From Mugil cephalus (Eukaryota > Chordata > Actinopteri > Mugiliformes > Mugilidae), in NCBI RefSeq assembly GCF_022458985.1, contig NC_061781.1, positions 24,911,001 to 24,975,000 on the forward strand: a DNA stretch of 64,000 nucleotides, read 5' to 3'. The notes beneath the pieces were generated by a model. The model did no database searches. It was not told the DNA's origin and saw only the letters and a program-made list of their open reading frames with translations. The translations under genes were made by a program, and so were the position numbers. Of the stretch, positions 50,442 through 63,945 are shown piece after piece. The first letter of the stretch is position 1, and every line of letters begins with the position of its first letter.

Positions 50442-53400
50442 TCATGGTTGGGAGTCCAGGAGGCCGGTGAACCAGCTGTGGTCCAGTTTCCGGAGCCTCC
50501 TCAGTTCCCTAAGCTGGGCCCTGGTTAGTGCCGGGGCAGCACATTCTGGCTCCAGGTCTCCCAGCGCCGCCTGCTCCGGTCTCGAGATGCTGGATTCCAT
50601 TTCCTCTTCTGAATCCTCTTCCTCTTTCTCGCTATCCATTTCCTCCTCGGCCTGTTTACTTTCCTCCCTGAGGCCATGAGAGAACAGGAGAAGGTTAACG
50701 TGACGCTGCAGGTTCTCAGAGATAATAACTCACATGGTATTTTTCTAGTTTTTGAAGCGCGTGACGCCTCAGCTGCAGAAGTAGTTTTTACATATCATGC
50801 TGATATCACTACACCTGCGGTCATGAGGTCAGTGAGATGTTTAGGGCCAGTGGTACGACCTAAAAATGCTCATCACGGTATCTTTTTTTATGCATAATCA
50901 CGTCTTCACAGCATTTTCACTGGTTGAGACATGAATTAATGCAGCAGATTAAGTCCCAAGTGTTAGCACTTGCAGAAATGTTTTTTTTCCTGGACGTTGG
51001 ATTTTTTAAAACAAAAAAAGAACATTTTTTTGGCTTCTTCTGTGTAATTTTCGCATCTTTCCATCTCCACTCATGGTGAAACAGTCAAACCGTGCGTGTT
51101 TAGAAGCGCTGCTTGGAAAATGGTCTGAATCAGTTCTGTCAGATACTCGTTTTACCTGGAAACCTTCGCTAATTTCTTATAATCACGGAGGTCGTCTGTG
51201 ATTTTAATCCTGTGTGAATCGTTGAGTCTGAGATTTGTGAAGTAAAAATTACAGCACAAATTACCTGAACCATAATTCCCGTCTGATAAAACTAATCCAC
51301 TGCGAATCGACATCTCTGTGATTTAGGGCTGAGTTTTTACTTTTGTTTGATTTGTGGCTTTTTTCTGCCTCTCGTCGCCTAAGAATTATGAAGGATGTGC
51401 TATAATTCAAAGTTTGGACACATGTTAGTGGAGTTGTCGCTGAACTATTCACCCGTTTAGAAGGTGGAGCTGATTTAAATCGTTGGTAATCTCTTCTCTG
51501 GGATAAATATTATCAAAAATATATTTTTATCAGCCATTATTATTATTTGCAAAGTAATTGAAACTGTTTCTGACGTAGTGGAGTGAGGAGAGAAGTAGCA
51601 GAGAGTTTATTTATCCTGTGTGAAAGCACAGACGTAGGAGGTAATATCTGAATGACAGGACGTCCTCAGGTTAAACTAATCCCAAAACTAAAGAGTCATC
51701 ATTACCCTCTACTACATTAAACTGAGTTTATTTGCATTTTGACAGCAAATATTCGAATCTCGACAAGAATTGGTTGATACTGACCTGGTGTCTGTGACGG
51801 AGATGAGCAGAGACTGGACGAACATGGAGCAGAGGAAGGAGGTGGAGGGCAGGACGTGGGCCGGAGTCTGCAGCAGCTGTTTAAAGGGGAAACGGTCGCA
51901 TTAAATAATAAATAACGAGCTTTAAAGCGTTTAAAACGTGTGGACGTGAGCGACGCGTCGCTGAGCTACTGACCTCTCTAATAGCAGCAGAGCTCTGAGG
52001 CAGAGGAGGCCTCTCAGCTTCACCGCTCACTGGGACTCTGCCGTCCTGATGCTGATGCTGCCTGTGTTTCCCCAGCAACAGGTAGAACGGTGTCATGGCA
52101 ACGCTGTCGTCGATCTCCAGCTGCAAGAGTTAAAAAGAATCAGGAAACTTCACAGTTAGATGATGAAAGTAGGCGAGAAGACAGAGGTTATGTTTCTACG
52201 ACGGAGGGAGGACGAGAGAAAAAGGTTTATTTGGATATTTTGAGTTCTTCATCTTTGAGTTTATCTGTGTTTATTTCTATTTATATTGTTATCTTATTGT
52301 ATTTTACTCACTCTCTTATTGTACTTTTATTTTATTATTTCATCGGTGTTGGTCACTTGTACTTAATTCTGACAAACCTACAATGCTGCGCTTTTCAAAC
52401 TCCAGGAACATGATGTTTGTCAGAATGATTCAAGGAGTTTCAGTCTATAAATACTTATAGATATACTATAAATACTTGGGATTTTACTCGGATGAAAACC
52501 TGTCTTTTAAAAACCATATTCAGGTTCTTACAGAGAAACTCAGCGTCAAACTGGATAAGAAACAAACCTGTAAACATAGTGTGTATGTAGAACATTGAAG
52601 CAACGAGTCATATACAGAGGTGTGAAAAAGTGTTGGTCTACTTCCTGATTTCTTCTTTTTTTTCATGTTTTTCACACCTAAATTATTCAGATCGTCAGAC
52701 AATTTAAAACATTTAGTTGCAACAAACATGCAAACAAAATCAAGAAATCAGGAAGTAGACCGACCCTTCTTCACACCTCTGTGTGTATAGTTGTGAAAGT
52801 GAAGCCGACCTGTTTGCTGGAGGCCATTAGCCGCTCGTCTTCTGCTTTGGTGGTGAACGTCATGAGGTCCTACGGAGACAGAGCTCGTTAGAAACACACA
52901 AACAACAACAACACAGAAGTTATTTATCATCGGGGCTTTATTCCAACAGAAAACACACAGAAGGTCCTGGTTAAGTGTTTATCCATTTGTTTTGGCTGAA
53001 TTCACTCAGATATTTAATGTGTGGGGGCTTTTATAAGGAAAATACCATTAAATGTTTTAATGGAGCTACAACGAGAGGCCACTGTGAATGAAAAGCAGCT
53101 ACACTCAGTGTTGGAGCTTTAACCTGGTCTCTGAGGCCACTGGCTCTGGTTCATCCCAATACAAACAAACATACTGAAATAAACTTTACTAATAATACTG
53201 TGTATTAGTAAAACTGTCTCTTCCATCCGATGACACTGAATCCTACATCATCATCATCATCTTCCCTGTGATGTTCTATTATTCTGCTTTAACTACAAGT
53301 GTGTGGAGACACTTCACATCAACAATAAAATTCAAACACCGTCTAAAGATATTAGACATTTCGCTGCTATAGACGGAAAACGCTTCAGAGATTTTTTCTG

Positions 53401-56155
53401 AAATACTATTTTCTGCTGTTGATGATGTATAAACATATCTGCAGTGGACAGTTAATTTATTTCTATTTATTTATTCATTCTCATGTATGATGTGCTGTAT
53501 GTTGTTGTTACTGTGTTGATGATGATGATGATGATGTGAAGTACTGCTGCTGTAACCACAGACGTATGTTTCAAGCCCATTTTAGGCAGAAGGCTCGAAT
53601 GAATCTGGTTTTCTGACGCTGTTTGGTTCTAATCTGACTCAGATTAAAGTTACTTGCGTCTCGTATGCGACATGTTTTTAGTTTTTGCAGCTGCTGAATG
53701 TAACTTAGTTGCTTTTAAAATCAAGTAATCAGTAAAGTAAGTTCATTTTCAAAGGAGTAATCAGTAATCAGATTACTTTTCAAGGTAACCGTGGCCACGC
53801 TGCTGTTTGAACCTAACCTGCACCTGATTACAGCCCCTGTTCGTGTCAGCGTTCATGTGTCCTGGCAGCTTTACCATGTGCTGCGTCAGGAAGTAGAGGT
53901 GAGAGCGGTTGAGCCACTGGCTGTTCTCCTCACACGCCTCCAGCATCTCGTCCCGGGGGGCGAAGACGGCGCGACTCACCCTCCCCGAGCACACGGCCTT
54001 ATGGGAAAACAGCGGCCGAGGCTCATTGGGCTTGAACACAAACACTGAAAGCAGAAAAAAAAGAAATAAATCAACAACATGCCGACACTGACGTGTACGT
54101 AAACCAACGCGGCTCAGACGGGTTTTTTAAATCTTACGGTCGGTGCCTCCAGTTCGGCAGCAAAACGCAGCCATGTTCTCAGAGAGAGGGTCAGAAAGCA
54201 GCAGGCTGACGTCCATGGACGTGCTCCACTCCACTGACAGAAAAACACACACATGTTCAGGTTTAAATATCGCCTTCAGATAGCGTGTACGTGACTGCAG
54301 ACAGAGACTTACAGGAGCAGGTGAGGAGGTTCCAGCAGCAGAGCAAGTTATTGGCAGTGGTTCCCAGAAGATACCTGGAGCAGCTCAGACGCCCGAAACA
54401 AAGATGTCTGAAGGAGGAAAAAGTCCTTAATGTAACTGTAAAGAATCCAGAGATTTACCCCCCTCCCTCCCTCAAAACAACCAGCGCCCTCACAGCACAT
54501 ATTTCACAGGATTATCTTCTCGTTTGGGAACATTCAGCCGAGACTGAACGACCACCGAGGAAGAAACGTCCAGGAAATCAGCTCCAGCTCCATCAGACGT
54601 TCCCTTTAAAATCTCATATAAACTAATAAAAACTGCTGCTGTCAGGGGGATTTTATCCATATTATATTATGACAATATAGAGTTACATGTCCGGAGGCGT
54701 AGGCAGAGGAAACCGGCCCGGTCCTCCTCATCTATAGGAGGTAGTTATGCAAAGGGAACCGGGCAGCTGTCAAAACTTACTCTGAAGTCTCATTACTGAG
54801 AAACGCCTTTAAAAAGAAAAAAACTGCTCATCTGAAAAGGCTTTTGTGAGTGTGTTTGAGTTTCTTATGGCAGGTGACGCTTTATACACAAAAACACCCG
54901 TTTAATATGGAAAACTTCATTTTAAATTCTTACCTAATCTGGTTCCTTCATTCTAAACTGCAAAGTCACCTTCTACTGTTTTTCACTGCAAAAATATGCA
55001 AATGCTGAGTGTGTGTTTTAGAGCCCAGCTCAGAGACGTGGTAGAGAAACTAGCAGCAGTAGTCGAGTGCGTCCTCAGTGACCCGAGGGCCCCTCAGTAA
55101 CTAGCGGGGACATCTGCCAACATTTCTAAAACTCAAGCAGAGTTGCGAAACTGCAGCTTGTCCTCGTGTTCAGGCAGCTCGTTTTTTTTTTTTTTTTTTT
55201 ATCCTCAGGCTGTTTGTCTTCGGGGAGAAACGAGGCTCTGAACCAGACGAGGTCCTTTAACTGTTAAAAGATGTCAAGAACACTGAGGAGCCGTCAGAGC
55301 AAACACACAAACGCTTAAAAAAAAAGCCAAAGAGTGTAGTTAAACGGAGCCAGGACACATGCTGCTCATTATCTGTTCAGAGTGAGTCCATAAACTCTGA
55401 AAAACAAAACGAGAGGTTTGTTCTGTCCGGTCCCAATTATTAAAATTCATTTGTTATTTGCTCGTTAAGAGAGAAACTCCTTCAGGATCTTTAAATAAAA
55501 CCCCAAACATCAACTTTGACCTGAAACGTTCTTTTGTAAATATTATATTACGGCCTTTAACTCTGCGTTTTCCCTCCAGTCACAAATGTTCTTATAGATA
55601 TTTTAATATATTTAATATTCGATTAAAAAAAAAAAAAGATGTGATATCGTAAATCTCTCCAATTCCAGTTACTTTTAATGCACAAATCCATCTGTATAAT
55701 ATATCCATAGTACCTCAATATCAATCTCTCACCTGTACATAAGTTTCCATCTGTTAATTTCGTCAGTATACTATAAAACCAACCACACTATTTATGCACC
55801 ATGCACTCGCTGCTTATTGCACTTAATGCTTAGATGCTAAACTGCATTTAGCTGCTCTGTACGTGCACATATGGAATGACAATGAAGTCGATTCTAATCT
55901 AATCTATATATATATATAAAATAAAACATAATGGAAAAAAATTCTTGTTTCTTGTGTTTTTAGTTTTACTCTTATATTCTTGTAGTCCTGTAGAAAACCT
56001 CCAGGTTCAAACCTTTGATCATACCTGCAAATTTCTGCATTAAAATAGACCTAGAGTGAGACTAGACTGTGTTTTTCTTACCATTTTCTTACCAACTGTT
56101 CACTACTTGTTCACCAGACGTTTTCTTGCAGCCTGTGGTGTATGTGTGTCCATGC

Positions 56156-56191
<36 letters not shown>

Positions 56192-59100
56192 ATATGCGTG
56201 GCCTCACCTGACGGCTCCCGGGGGCTGGGACAGGGTGGTGAGGAGCTCCCAGGAGGCCGGGCTCCACACGGTCACCACCTCCTGGAAGCTGACGGCCAAC
56301 AAGGAGCCGTCGGCGGAGAAGCAGCAGCAGTCGGGCACCAGGCCGTGGTAGGAACCGACAAAGTCACACATCCAGGACGGACCTTCATCTGCAGCCCATT
56401 CAAGGGGAAGGAAAGAGGGACACACACACAGGGGGGGGGGGGGGGTCCATGGATTAATGAGAAACACACAATAATTACATTACAGGGTAGAGCCTGGTAC
56501 CAACAGTGATTATACAGTAATCTACACTATAATTATATAATTATACTCTGGATTTTTCTTTTCTAACACATAAGAAAAAAGGTGCAGACGTTTTAAATCT
56601 TAATAATCAAGAAGAAAAGCACAGACCGCTACACTGACCTTTTGGGTTTTTTCTGTTTTTCTACCTGTGTTGCATTTTTCTAATGAAAACAGCTTTAATT
56701 TTGGAGCCTAAAACGTTGTTATTAACCGTTTATCGTTCCTCTGGGTGGTTATGGTGTAACAGCAGCAGCTATTTGAACCAATCAGAGCTCTGGACACGAG
56801 GTGTAATCTGAGTAGGGAAGTAATAATAAACCGCAGACAGTTATTAATACTATTTTAAGTTTTTATTATCGTCTGTGAATGCTCTGTAAGAAAAGTAAGA
56901 TTGTATGTGGACACCTGTGGATGGAAACGTTCTGTCGCCCCCCCTTTCCAGACGAACCCTGGCGGTTCGTGTCAGACACGGGGCCGGACTCTTACCCTCC
57001 GTGTGGTCCGGCCTGGTGAGCTGCCAGGCTTTGAAGTGCCCGTCCTTGCTGGTGGAGACCAACACGGTGGTCTGGCTGTCAGCGTCCTGGCGAAAGCACA
57101 TGGCTGTAATCCAGGACTCATGGGGCGAAGAGATGGTCGTGTTCAGCACAAAACTGCATGAAATATAGTTGCAGTTGGAAGGAAAGGGAGGAAAAAAAAA
57201 AAATTACACCAAGAAAAAAAACAACACTTCCAGTATTTCCAGTACAAACAATGAACCAGCTGCACCTCTGGGTTTGTTCATCAAATGCCCACAGCTTCAG
57301 GTTGAGCTCCAGCTCAGCAGATTTGCGTTTTCTCTCTTCCACTGTTGCTAACCAGCTGCCAGAGGCATCAAACGCAGCTTTGACCACCTCAAACTGCTCC
57401 AGGCCCAGTTCATGGATGTACTCCTGCTGCACTATGTCCAACTGGAGACAACAAAGAGGAGGACAAACCTCAGAGTGCATCCACACCGATAAGCAGCGCA
57501 CGAGTTCACAGTTTATTCTATAAGCGACGTCTCTGTGAGCTACTTACATTGTACAGTAGTTTGTCTCTTTGGAGGGAGTAAAACTGCAGGTGTCCTGGTT
57601 TCCCGTTCAGCACCAACGCTTTGCTGCGCGGGTCCATCATCAAGTCCGTCCGGACACTGTCCCCTGCACCAGGACAGAACAAAGTACAGAGTGTGTTCTT
57701 CCGTTTTTTAAGGTGAAATATGAACACAAAGTCTAAAACCACCTACAAGACTTTAGTGCTTGGTCACATTAGCTCAGTTGCACATAAAATCATTTGAACC
57801 ACAAGTAAAAAGATAAAATAGAAGAAGCATTATTAGAAATCTAGTAAAATGTTTCAGGAATGTGACATTTTACAACATTAGCATGTGAAGAAATGTATGA
57901 GAAACAGAGATGGAAGTAGAACAGTGACACCTATAGTTTATTCAGAAACAGATAAAACATGTCTTAGTTTTCTACACTTGTGCATTTAACAGCCAACAAC
58001 TATTTAAACTATTTAAACTGAAAACTAGTTGTATGAACAAGTTTTTCTCCAAAGCAACAGAGTATGAAGTTTGGTCAAACCTTCTTATTTAATGGATTTT
58101 CTTTCTTTAAACACTCCAGGTGACCAACTCTGGATCATGAGTTTGCAAAGCAGTGATCAAAACTACTGGTTCTTAATGATTCCACGTGTTATTATTATTA
58201 TTATATGTTGTGGGTTTTTATTTTTCTATTAATGTATTGAAGTAAAGAGATTAATTCTCTTCTGATCTCACCTGCTCAATCTGCCTCCTCTGCACGTTTT
58301 TAATTTATTTTATTAATCTTTACGTTCATTATTCGTGTGCTGTTGAGTGTGTTCTCACCTTTAACCAGACCCTGAATAACAGCCGACACTTTGACACAGC
58401 TCTGGATGATGGTGATTTCTAAACAGGACACACACAGACGTTAGTTATCACAGCTTTCCATCTAACAGGTGGAGCAGCTGCACACATTTCCACGGCTCCT
58501 TACTGTTGTCGCTGTGCGAGGTGCAGAACAGCGCCCCGTCAGGAGAAACGGTGACATGTGTGATGGCGGCGCCCAGACGGGGCAGGAAGTCCCTCTGACT
58601 CTCCTGGTTGTATCGCCACTGGACCAGAACCGACTCCACACCTCCACTCAGCAGATTGGTACCTGGTAAGAGAAAGATCAGCGCAGGAAATGTTCATTTT
58701 TGTCCTGTACGGAGGCAGTTATAAGTCTGAATTACCAAAGGTGCAGGAGGAGAGTAAAGACAGCGTATAGGTCACTAATTATCCCACTGATAGTTAACAA
58801 AGTATAAGACAGTTTTTACAAAACAAAAAATTACTTTGGCTCCTACATCCTGGTTCTGAAGAAAAGGAACTTTAATAAAAGAATGTGAATCAAAATGAAT
58901 CTGTGATGCAGAGATGGTGTCATTTTCATTCATTTTTACGTTGCAGCCTCCATCGTTTAAATATATATTTTGTCAAATTAACCTACAGCCAGCGCCTCGT
59001 CCTGACAAAGTTTGCAAGTTTATTGAAAGATAAAAAGTGAAATATCACACTGATATAAGTGTTCAGACCCTTTACTCTGCATTTAGTTAATGCACCGGGG

Positions 59101-62100
59101 GCAGAAACAGAGTTAGCATGTTCTCCCTGCGTCTGTGTGGGTTTTCTCCAGCTTCCTCCCACCGTCCAAAGACATGTTCGTTAGATTAACAGGTGACAAA
59201 CCTCCAGCTCCGTCAGGTTGGATGATACTGTGTGTTCAGAGCCATTTATACATCTCTGTAGGGATGTTTGTACGGTTTAACTCAGGATTCTAAGTGAATA
59301 AATCTAACTAACGTCACCAGCTTCATCAACTTTTAGTGGAGAACAACACCAGCAGCTTCTCGTGCTACTTTAAGGGTCCGTGTTGTTTTCTCCATCAGGT
59401 TAAACTCAGAATAAAGCAGGTAGGCGGCGCTTTGTGTGTGGAGGCTCAGGGGGGAGCTGACGGAGGGAGCGGTAGGAAAAACAAAGTAAATTAGACTCTG
59501 GAAAGTCACCGTAGTATTAACGTTGGATGGGAAATGTCACAAACTACCCCCACTGTGGGATAAATTAAAGGCTTAATTATCTTAAGCCGCTCCTGTGTTG
59601 TCTTGGCTCTGCTCTTGGGAACCTTCAGTGTTTCTGCACCTTCCCCACATCTGAGTCTAGTAAACAATCCTGTCTCTGGCTTTTACTCTGATATCTACTG
59701 TCGCCTCTGAGGCCTTTTATAGAGGAGTGAGAGCCTTTCAAAGTCCCATCCAATCAAGGTGTAGAAACGTCTCTGCTGAGTAAGAACAATGGGAGGCGCC
59801 TAAACGGAAAAGAGTTTTTCCCTTTCAATAAATGTCAGAAGATTCTAAAAGGATGTTTTACCCCTTGTTGCCTTCTTAGCACCAAACAGTCACAATGTGT
59901 CACTTTTTCCTCTTAATTTGAACATAACTTCCACTGTAAAGCAGAAAATCTTGGAATCTTAATTTTACACATAGTTTTAAAATATGATCTCAAACACACT
60001 GACCAACTTTAACTGCTGTAAATATACATCTGATAATTATTTTTTTCAAGTACTGATCACATTTGTAGGGATTTCATTTTTTTAAGTTACTGATATGGGG
60101 AAAAAAAAAACACATAATGATTTTTTTTTTTTTCAATATGAAAAATGATCAGAAACAGGAGATTTTTTTCATGTTGTCACATGTCAAAGATTAGTGACAT
60201 CACTGAAACTTCCTCTCATACTGTTAGTGGCTGTTTTTGCCCCATTGACTTCCATTATAACTTATTCTTCCAAATGCACAGACATGTCACTAAATTACAA
60301 TCCTAATGATATTCTCTGTACAGAAAGGCTCAGATTTAGCAAATGTATTGTTGATTTACCAAATTGCACCATTTACCCACTACACCTGTTGTACGTTCTG
60401 CAGTTCACAGGGGTTAATAATGTAAATTAATGCATGAAAAATGAATTTAAAGGCTTGTATCATCAAGCCACAACATAACTAAAGTGGAATAAAACATAAA
60501 ATAAAAGGGGTCTTAATACTGCGTCCTGTGGGACGACTGTTTTTACCTTCTGGAGTGAAGCAGAGTGAGCTCACAGCGCTGTGGTGCCAGTGCAGGGTGG
60601 AGTACGTGTATTCCTTCTTGTGGTTAAAGTTTCGCCTGGATGGATGAACAGAAATAATATTTCTCCACTTTTACAGAGTAAAAAAAAATAGTTATTTACT
60701 GCTAGAAACACAGAATAAAACACGTGATTTAAAATCAAGGCCACTCACCACAGGCGGATCTTTCCGTCCTGATGCCCCGTGGCGATGCAGTCGTCTTTGG
60801 GGTGACAGGCAATGCAGGAGAAGGTGTTTTTCCCTCCCTTCTTGTTGTCTTCTTTGAGAGAAAACCTAACACACACACAAGGTTTGGAATTAGTGAACGT
60901 CCTTAAGACTTGAATATCACGTTCACTATTACACTTCACTCCTGGAGGGTTAGTTTTATTTGTAAACTGAAGGATGAAACCACATGTTTGAGGTTTTACT
61001 TCAAAGCCTGAATCAAACTGTGTGAGCGTCTTGTATTTCACTTCCTTCTCTGAGCCTCGTATCGGATGCACTGACTCACCTGTATGACTTCTGCTTCTTG
61101 AAGAAAAACACCTCCAGCTGCAAACCCTTAACCGAAGCAAGATACTGCCCCTGTGCACAGAGGGTTATCATCACATATATGCTGGAAGATTTAAAACTGA
61201 ATAAAAGCCAGTTTTGAATTTCAGCTCATCTGGTTTTCTGACAAAAACAGACATGAGCTATGACAGGTTGTGTGTTTGTGAGTGTTGTGAATACCTCTCT
61301 ACCGAAGGCGATGGCTGCCGGGCTGGAGCTCACATTGCTGAGCACTGCAGAAAGTTCTCGGGCCTCCACCAGCTGATCTCCACTCTGTGGCAGATGTACT
61401 GCAACCAGCTGAAAAAACTCTGCACATACATAGAGTCAAACATCAGGCTGTTACACATTCTCACCCAGTGACCTCTAATCCAGTTTCTTCTCATGAGAAT
61501 GATCCCATATTCTCTGCATATCCAGTGAAACTGTTGGGTCTGACATAGCATTTATGATAAGGTGATGTATAAAATCCAAATCTGTTTTTGTACATGTAAA
61601 AGCATTTAACACCTTTAGCACAGTTAAAGTCAAGCTTAAGCTTTGTAAAACCAGCTAGTTAAATTGTCCATATTACATATTTTCTGCACACACTGAGCCC
61701 AACAGACGCTTCATCATCCACCCCAAACTGACACCTAGATGTTAAACATACCTGATTGTTTGTCACCAGCCATGGGGACAGTAAGAAAGATGACTCCTGC
61801 ATGTTTTTCCGACGCGTAAATGGAATAAATTGGGTATCCAATGACGTAAGTCTGGAGAAGAAATAAATCATACAGCTGTTACACACACACCAAAGAAACA
61901 CAACAGGGGGTCTTTCTGTAAGGTAGCTCTATTCACTACGGCCACGCACACAGAGCTGAACTGTGAAACCATCCGGCACCTGCACAAATACGCTGCTTAC
62001 AGGCAAACTTCAACGCCGTAGCCTGATCTGCACCTCCCCAGAAACTTAACTACACGCTGCAGTGATTCTGCTTCAGTATTTACAGATGCTTCTCCATCTC

Positions 62101-63436
62101 CACAAGTTTCAAATCGATTGTTTTGGATCAATAAAGATGGAACACATGGAGGAAAGGTTGACTAAGGAGGGTCGGAGATACAAACATTTTCACGACTCGT
62201 CTTCAGCAAAATTTTCAGTCGCCATTGTCGATAGCGAAGCAGGAAGTAGAAACTAAAATTAACCTGAGTGAGCCAGACTGATGAGGTACAAGTAGAAATG
62301 GTTCATACCGGCGTAGACTGTGTGTGCAAGTTACAGCGTATATGTCCCACAGTATCACAAAAGAGCCTTTACTCAACTGTTGAACTAACTTTCATTATGT
62401 AGCTGTGTTTAGGCTTAATGCCACCAAACAACATCAACAATAAAATACATAATTATATATTATATTTGTTACTTCACAGTTGTGGTTGCAAAACCCAGTT
62501 AAAGGCATCTAGCCACTGTTCTTTATACGTCTTAAAACAATGTTGTTGAAAGACGAAACATATACTACATTTCTTTTAAAATCAGTTTATAAACAGGGAT
62601 GTTGGAAAAACACAAGGAGAAACGTTATCGACACCAGGCTGGCTCTTGGCTCAGGAAAGGCTGGGAAACACTGGTCTAGAGAGTAAGAACCAGAACTAAG
62701 TCCCACCTTAATGAGGATACCGTCCGTGAAGTCCCAAAGCCTGACAGTGCCATCTGTTGAGCAAGAGTAGACCTGCAACACAGCAGGACAACAACACAGG
62801 ATGAGAAAGGTAATAATCTTAGAAAGTAACAGACTGAAATGTGAATGGTTGAAATGTGAACATCTACCATTACTGTTTTTTTGTTTGATTGTTTGTTTTG
62901 TTTTTTAATCAACATGCAGTGCTATACGTAATAAAAGAGGAAATACCTGCAGGTGATTGGAGGGTTTGAGCAGGACACCTGTCACTAGGTCAGTGTGTCC
63001 ACGCAGGTTGCGGATACACTCTTCAGTGGAGGTGCTGAACACCTTCACACACTCCCCCGAGGCGCACAGCAGGAACCTGAGCCACCAGAAAACACCGGCT
63101 CATCACCAGAACACACAAGACAAGAACTACAACTTTAACAAAATAATATAATGTGTGTTTTGCCAAGTTGAACTGTGAGTATTCGAGAGTATCTACAGTT
63201 AAATATTAACAGATATACATATATATACAGACACAGAGCAGCTCGTAGCTCATGTTGCTAATGCTAACGGCTAGCGCAGGCTTTGTCAAAAACCGCTAAA
63301 CTTTCTTTCACTCCTTATAAAACATTAGCGGACTGGAAATACACACTGACCGTGAATCCCTGGTGATGACAGGTTCCCTGAAGTTTATTTTACTGCCACC
63401 TCGGTGAACCACGCGGATGTCCCCGTGTTCAACCAT
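50442..63436 (-). CDS. wdr75: WD repeat-containing protein 75, small-subunit processome (t-UTP) component
   Basis: Nucleolar protein (yeast Utp17/Nan1 relative) needed for pre-rRNA transcription and 18S processing. Exons 5' to 3': 63436-63351, 63076-62947, 62772-62707, 61851-61752, 61419-61295, 61150-61080, 60865-60749, 60635-60547, 58662-58504, 58418-58359, 57663-57548, 57441-57266, 57153-56996, 56388-56208, 54407-54313, 54233-54138, 54044-53875, 52869-52810, 52120-51974, 51876-51785, 50667-50442. They sum to 840 codons (839 residues; human 830), all phases joining. WD blades are visible: YSCSTDGTVRLWDF, IATGHQDGKIRLWRNF, LLSGGVESVLVQWRY, VSTSKDGHFKAWQL, FSADGSLLAVSFQEVVTVW, LLGTTANNLLCCWNLL. 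A C-terminal acidic segment (SEKEEEDSEEEMESS) precedes the conserved end RRLRKLDHSWFTGLL. Confidence 0.97.
51268..51690 (+). repeat. About 500-bp repeat, copy 2, in the last wdr75 intron
   Basis: See the entry at 3920. Same order and orientation relative to the window, hence antisense to wdr75. A very diverged end fragment may be at 15850-15900. Confidence 0.65.
52610..52789. mobile_element. Palindromic MITE in a wdr75 intron, TIRs about 45 bp
   Basis: The left arm (ATACAGAGGTGTGAAAAAGT, GTCTACTTCCTGATTTCTT) is repeated inverted on the right (AAGAAATCAGGAAGTAGAC, TTCTTCACACCTCTGTGTGT). Only about 85 bp lies between. This is a familiar fish MITE family; it would fold into a long hairpin in RNA. 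Confidence 0.8.
55640..55915 (+). mobile_element. LINE 3' tail in wdr75 intron 14
   Basis: ATTTATGCACCATGCACTCG, TTGCACTTAATGC and a terminal GGAATGACAATGAAGTCGAT with TCTAATCTAATCTA repeats form the 3' end of a fish LINE, antisense to wdr75. Confidence 0.55.
56710..56815 (+). repeat. Shared repeat copy 3 (fragment)
   Basis: See the entry at 31757. GCAGCAGCTATTTGAACCAA and GGACACGAG match copy 1. Confidence 0.55.
58663..60546 (-). other. Largest wdr75 intron (intron 8)
   Basis: It contains a SINE core at 59100-59200 (CATGTTCTCCCTGCGTCTGT, TCCAAAGACATG) and otherwise AT-rich sequence. No exon or RNA gene recognised. The open frame at 60194-60430 has no splice context and is not supported. 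Confidence 0.45.
59100..59200 (+). mobile_element. SINE fragment, second copy
   Basis: GCATGTTCTCCCTGCGTCTG, GGGTTTTCTCCAGCTTCCTC and CCACCGTCCAAAGACATG form the conserved core of a teleost SINE. It is better preserved than the copy at 29105. Confidence 0.65.
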
Positions 63437-63515
63437 GTTTTCACCGGAGTCAACTTTCACCTCTGACCTCTGCCCCTTTAGTTCGGCTAATAGTTGTAGC
63501 TTCCGCCTACGGCTA

Positions 63516-63529
63516 CCGCCCCCTGGTGG
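63516..63529 (-). promoter_or_regulatory. CTCF-like motif at the wdr75 promoter
   Basis: The minus strand reads CCACCAGGGGGCGG, matching the CTCF core consensus, about 85 bp upstream of the wdr75 start codon. Similar CCCCCTGG strings at 28222 and 6350 show that repeats also spread this sequence, so occupancy is uncertain. Confidence 0.4.
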
Positions 63530-63639
63530 ACGGGAGGATTCTTCTTACTTCTTCTTATACAACTCAAATATTTTTTCAAGGATGACTTCTGCTATTTTAG
63601 GTAGTTTATATAACTTTGATGCATGATCAAGTGACAATT

Positions 63640-63945
63640 TGTTTGTATAAGTTTCGTTTTAGTTATCAGACGCTATAGAAACAGAATGTAACGTAATGGC
63701 TACTGGCTACTACCCGTTGCCATGCCGACCGCTCTGTAAGGCGGTCGGCATGGCAACATAAGAAAATGACAGTTATAAAAAAATAAATAAAAAAATAAGT
63801 ATGGTGTATAAAGGTGGTGGTAACGAAGAGTGAATAATTAATTAAAAAAAAAAATAAAAAATAGAAAGTCTGGAGGAAGTGTGGCCTCGGACCGTACTGC
63901 GCACACTCCGGTTCTAAACTCGCAAGATGGCGCCGCCCGTATTCC
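63640..63945 (+). repeat. Dispersed element copy B with a perfect 17-bp hairpin
   Basis: Related to 20600-20965 block by block and in the same orientation. The arms GTTGCCATGCCGACCGC (63716-63732) and GCGGTCGGCATGGCAAC (63741-63757) are exact reverse complements around an 8-nt loop. It continues through CTGGAGGAAGTGT and CTGCGCACACTCC to AAGATGGCGCCGCCCG, a strong YY1-type initiator motif. It lies 200-500 bp upstream of wdr75 and points right, so it could also be the promoter or first exon of a plus-strand gene starting near the window's right edge. Confidence 0.7.

Noticed and set aside
53180-53560. Possible exon or gene fragment with (ATC)n/(GATGAT)n in a wdr75 intron
   Set aside because: Only simple repeats and LINE-like AT-rich sequence; no open frame of note and wdr75 is complete without it.
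61690-61760. Intronic box C/D snoRNA candidate in wdr75 (minus strand GGATGATGAAG)
   Set aside because: No D box (CTGA) at a suitable distance and no terminal stem were found.
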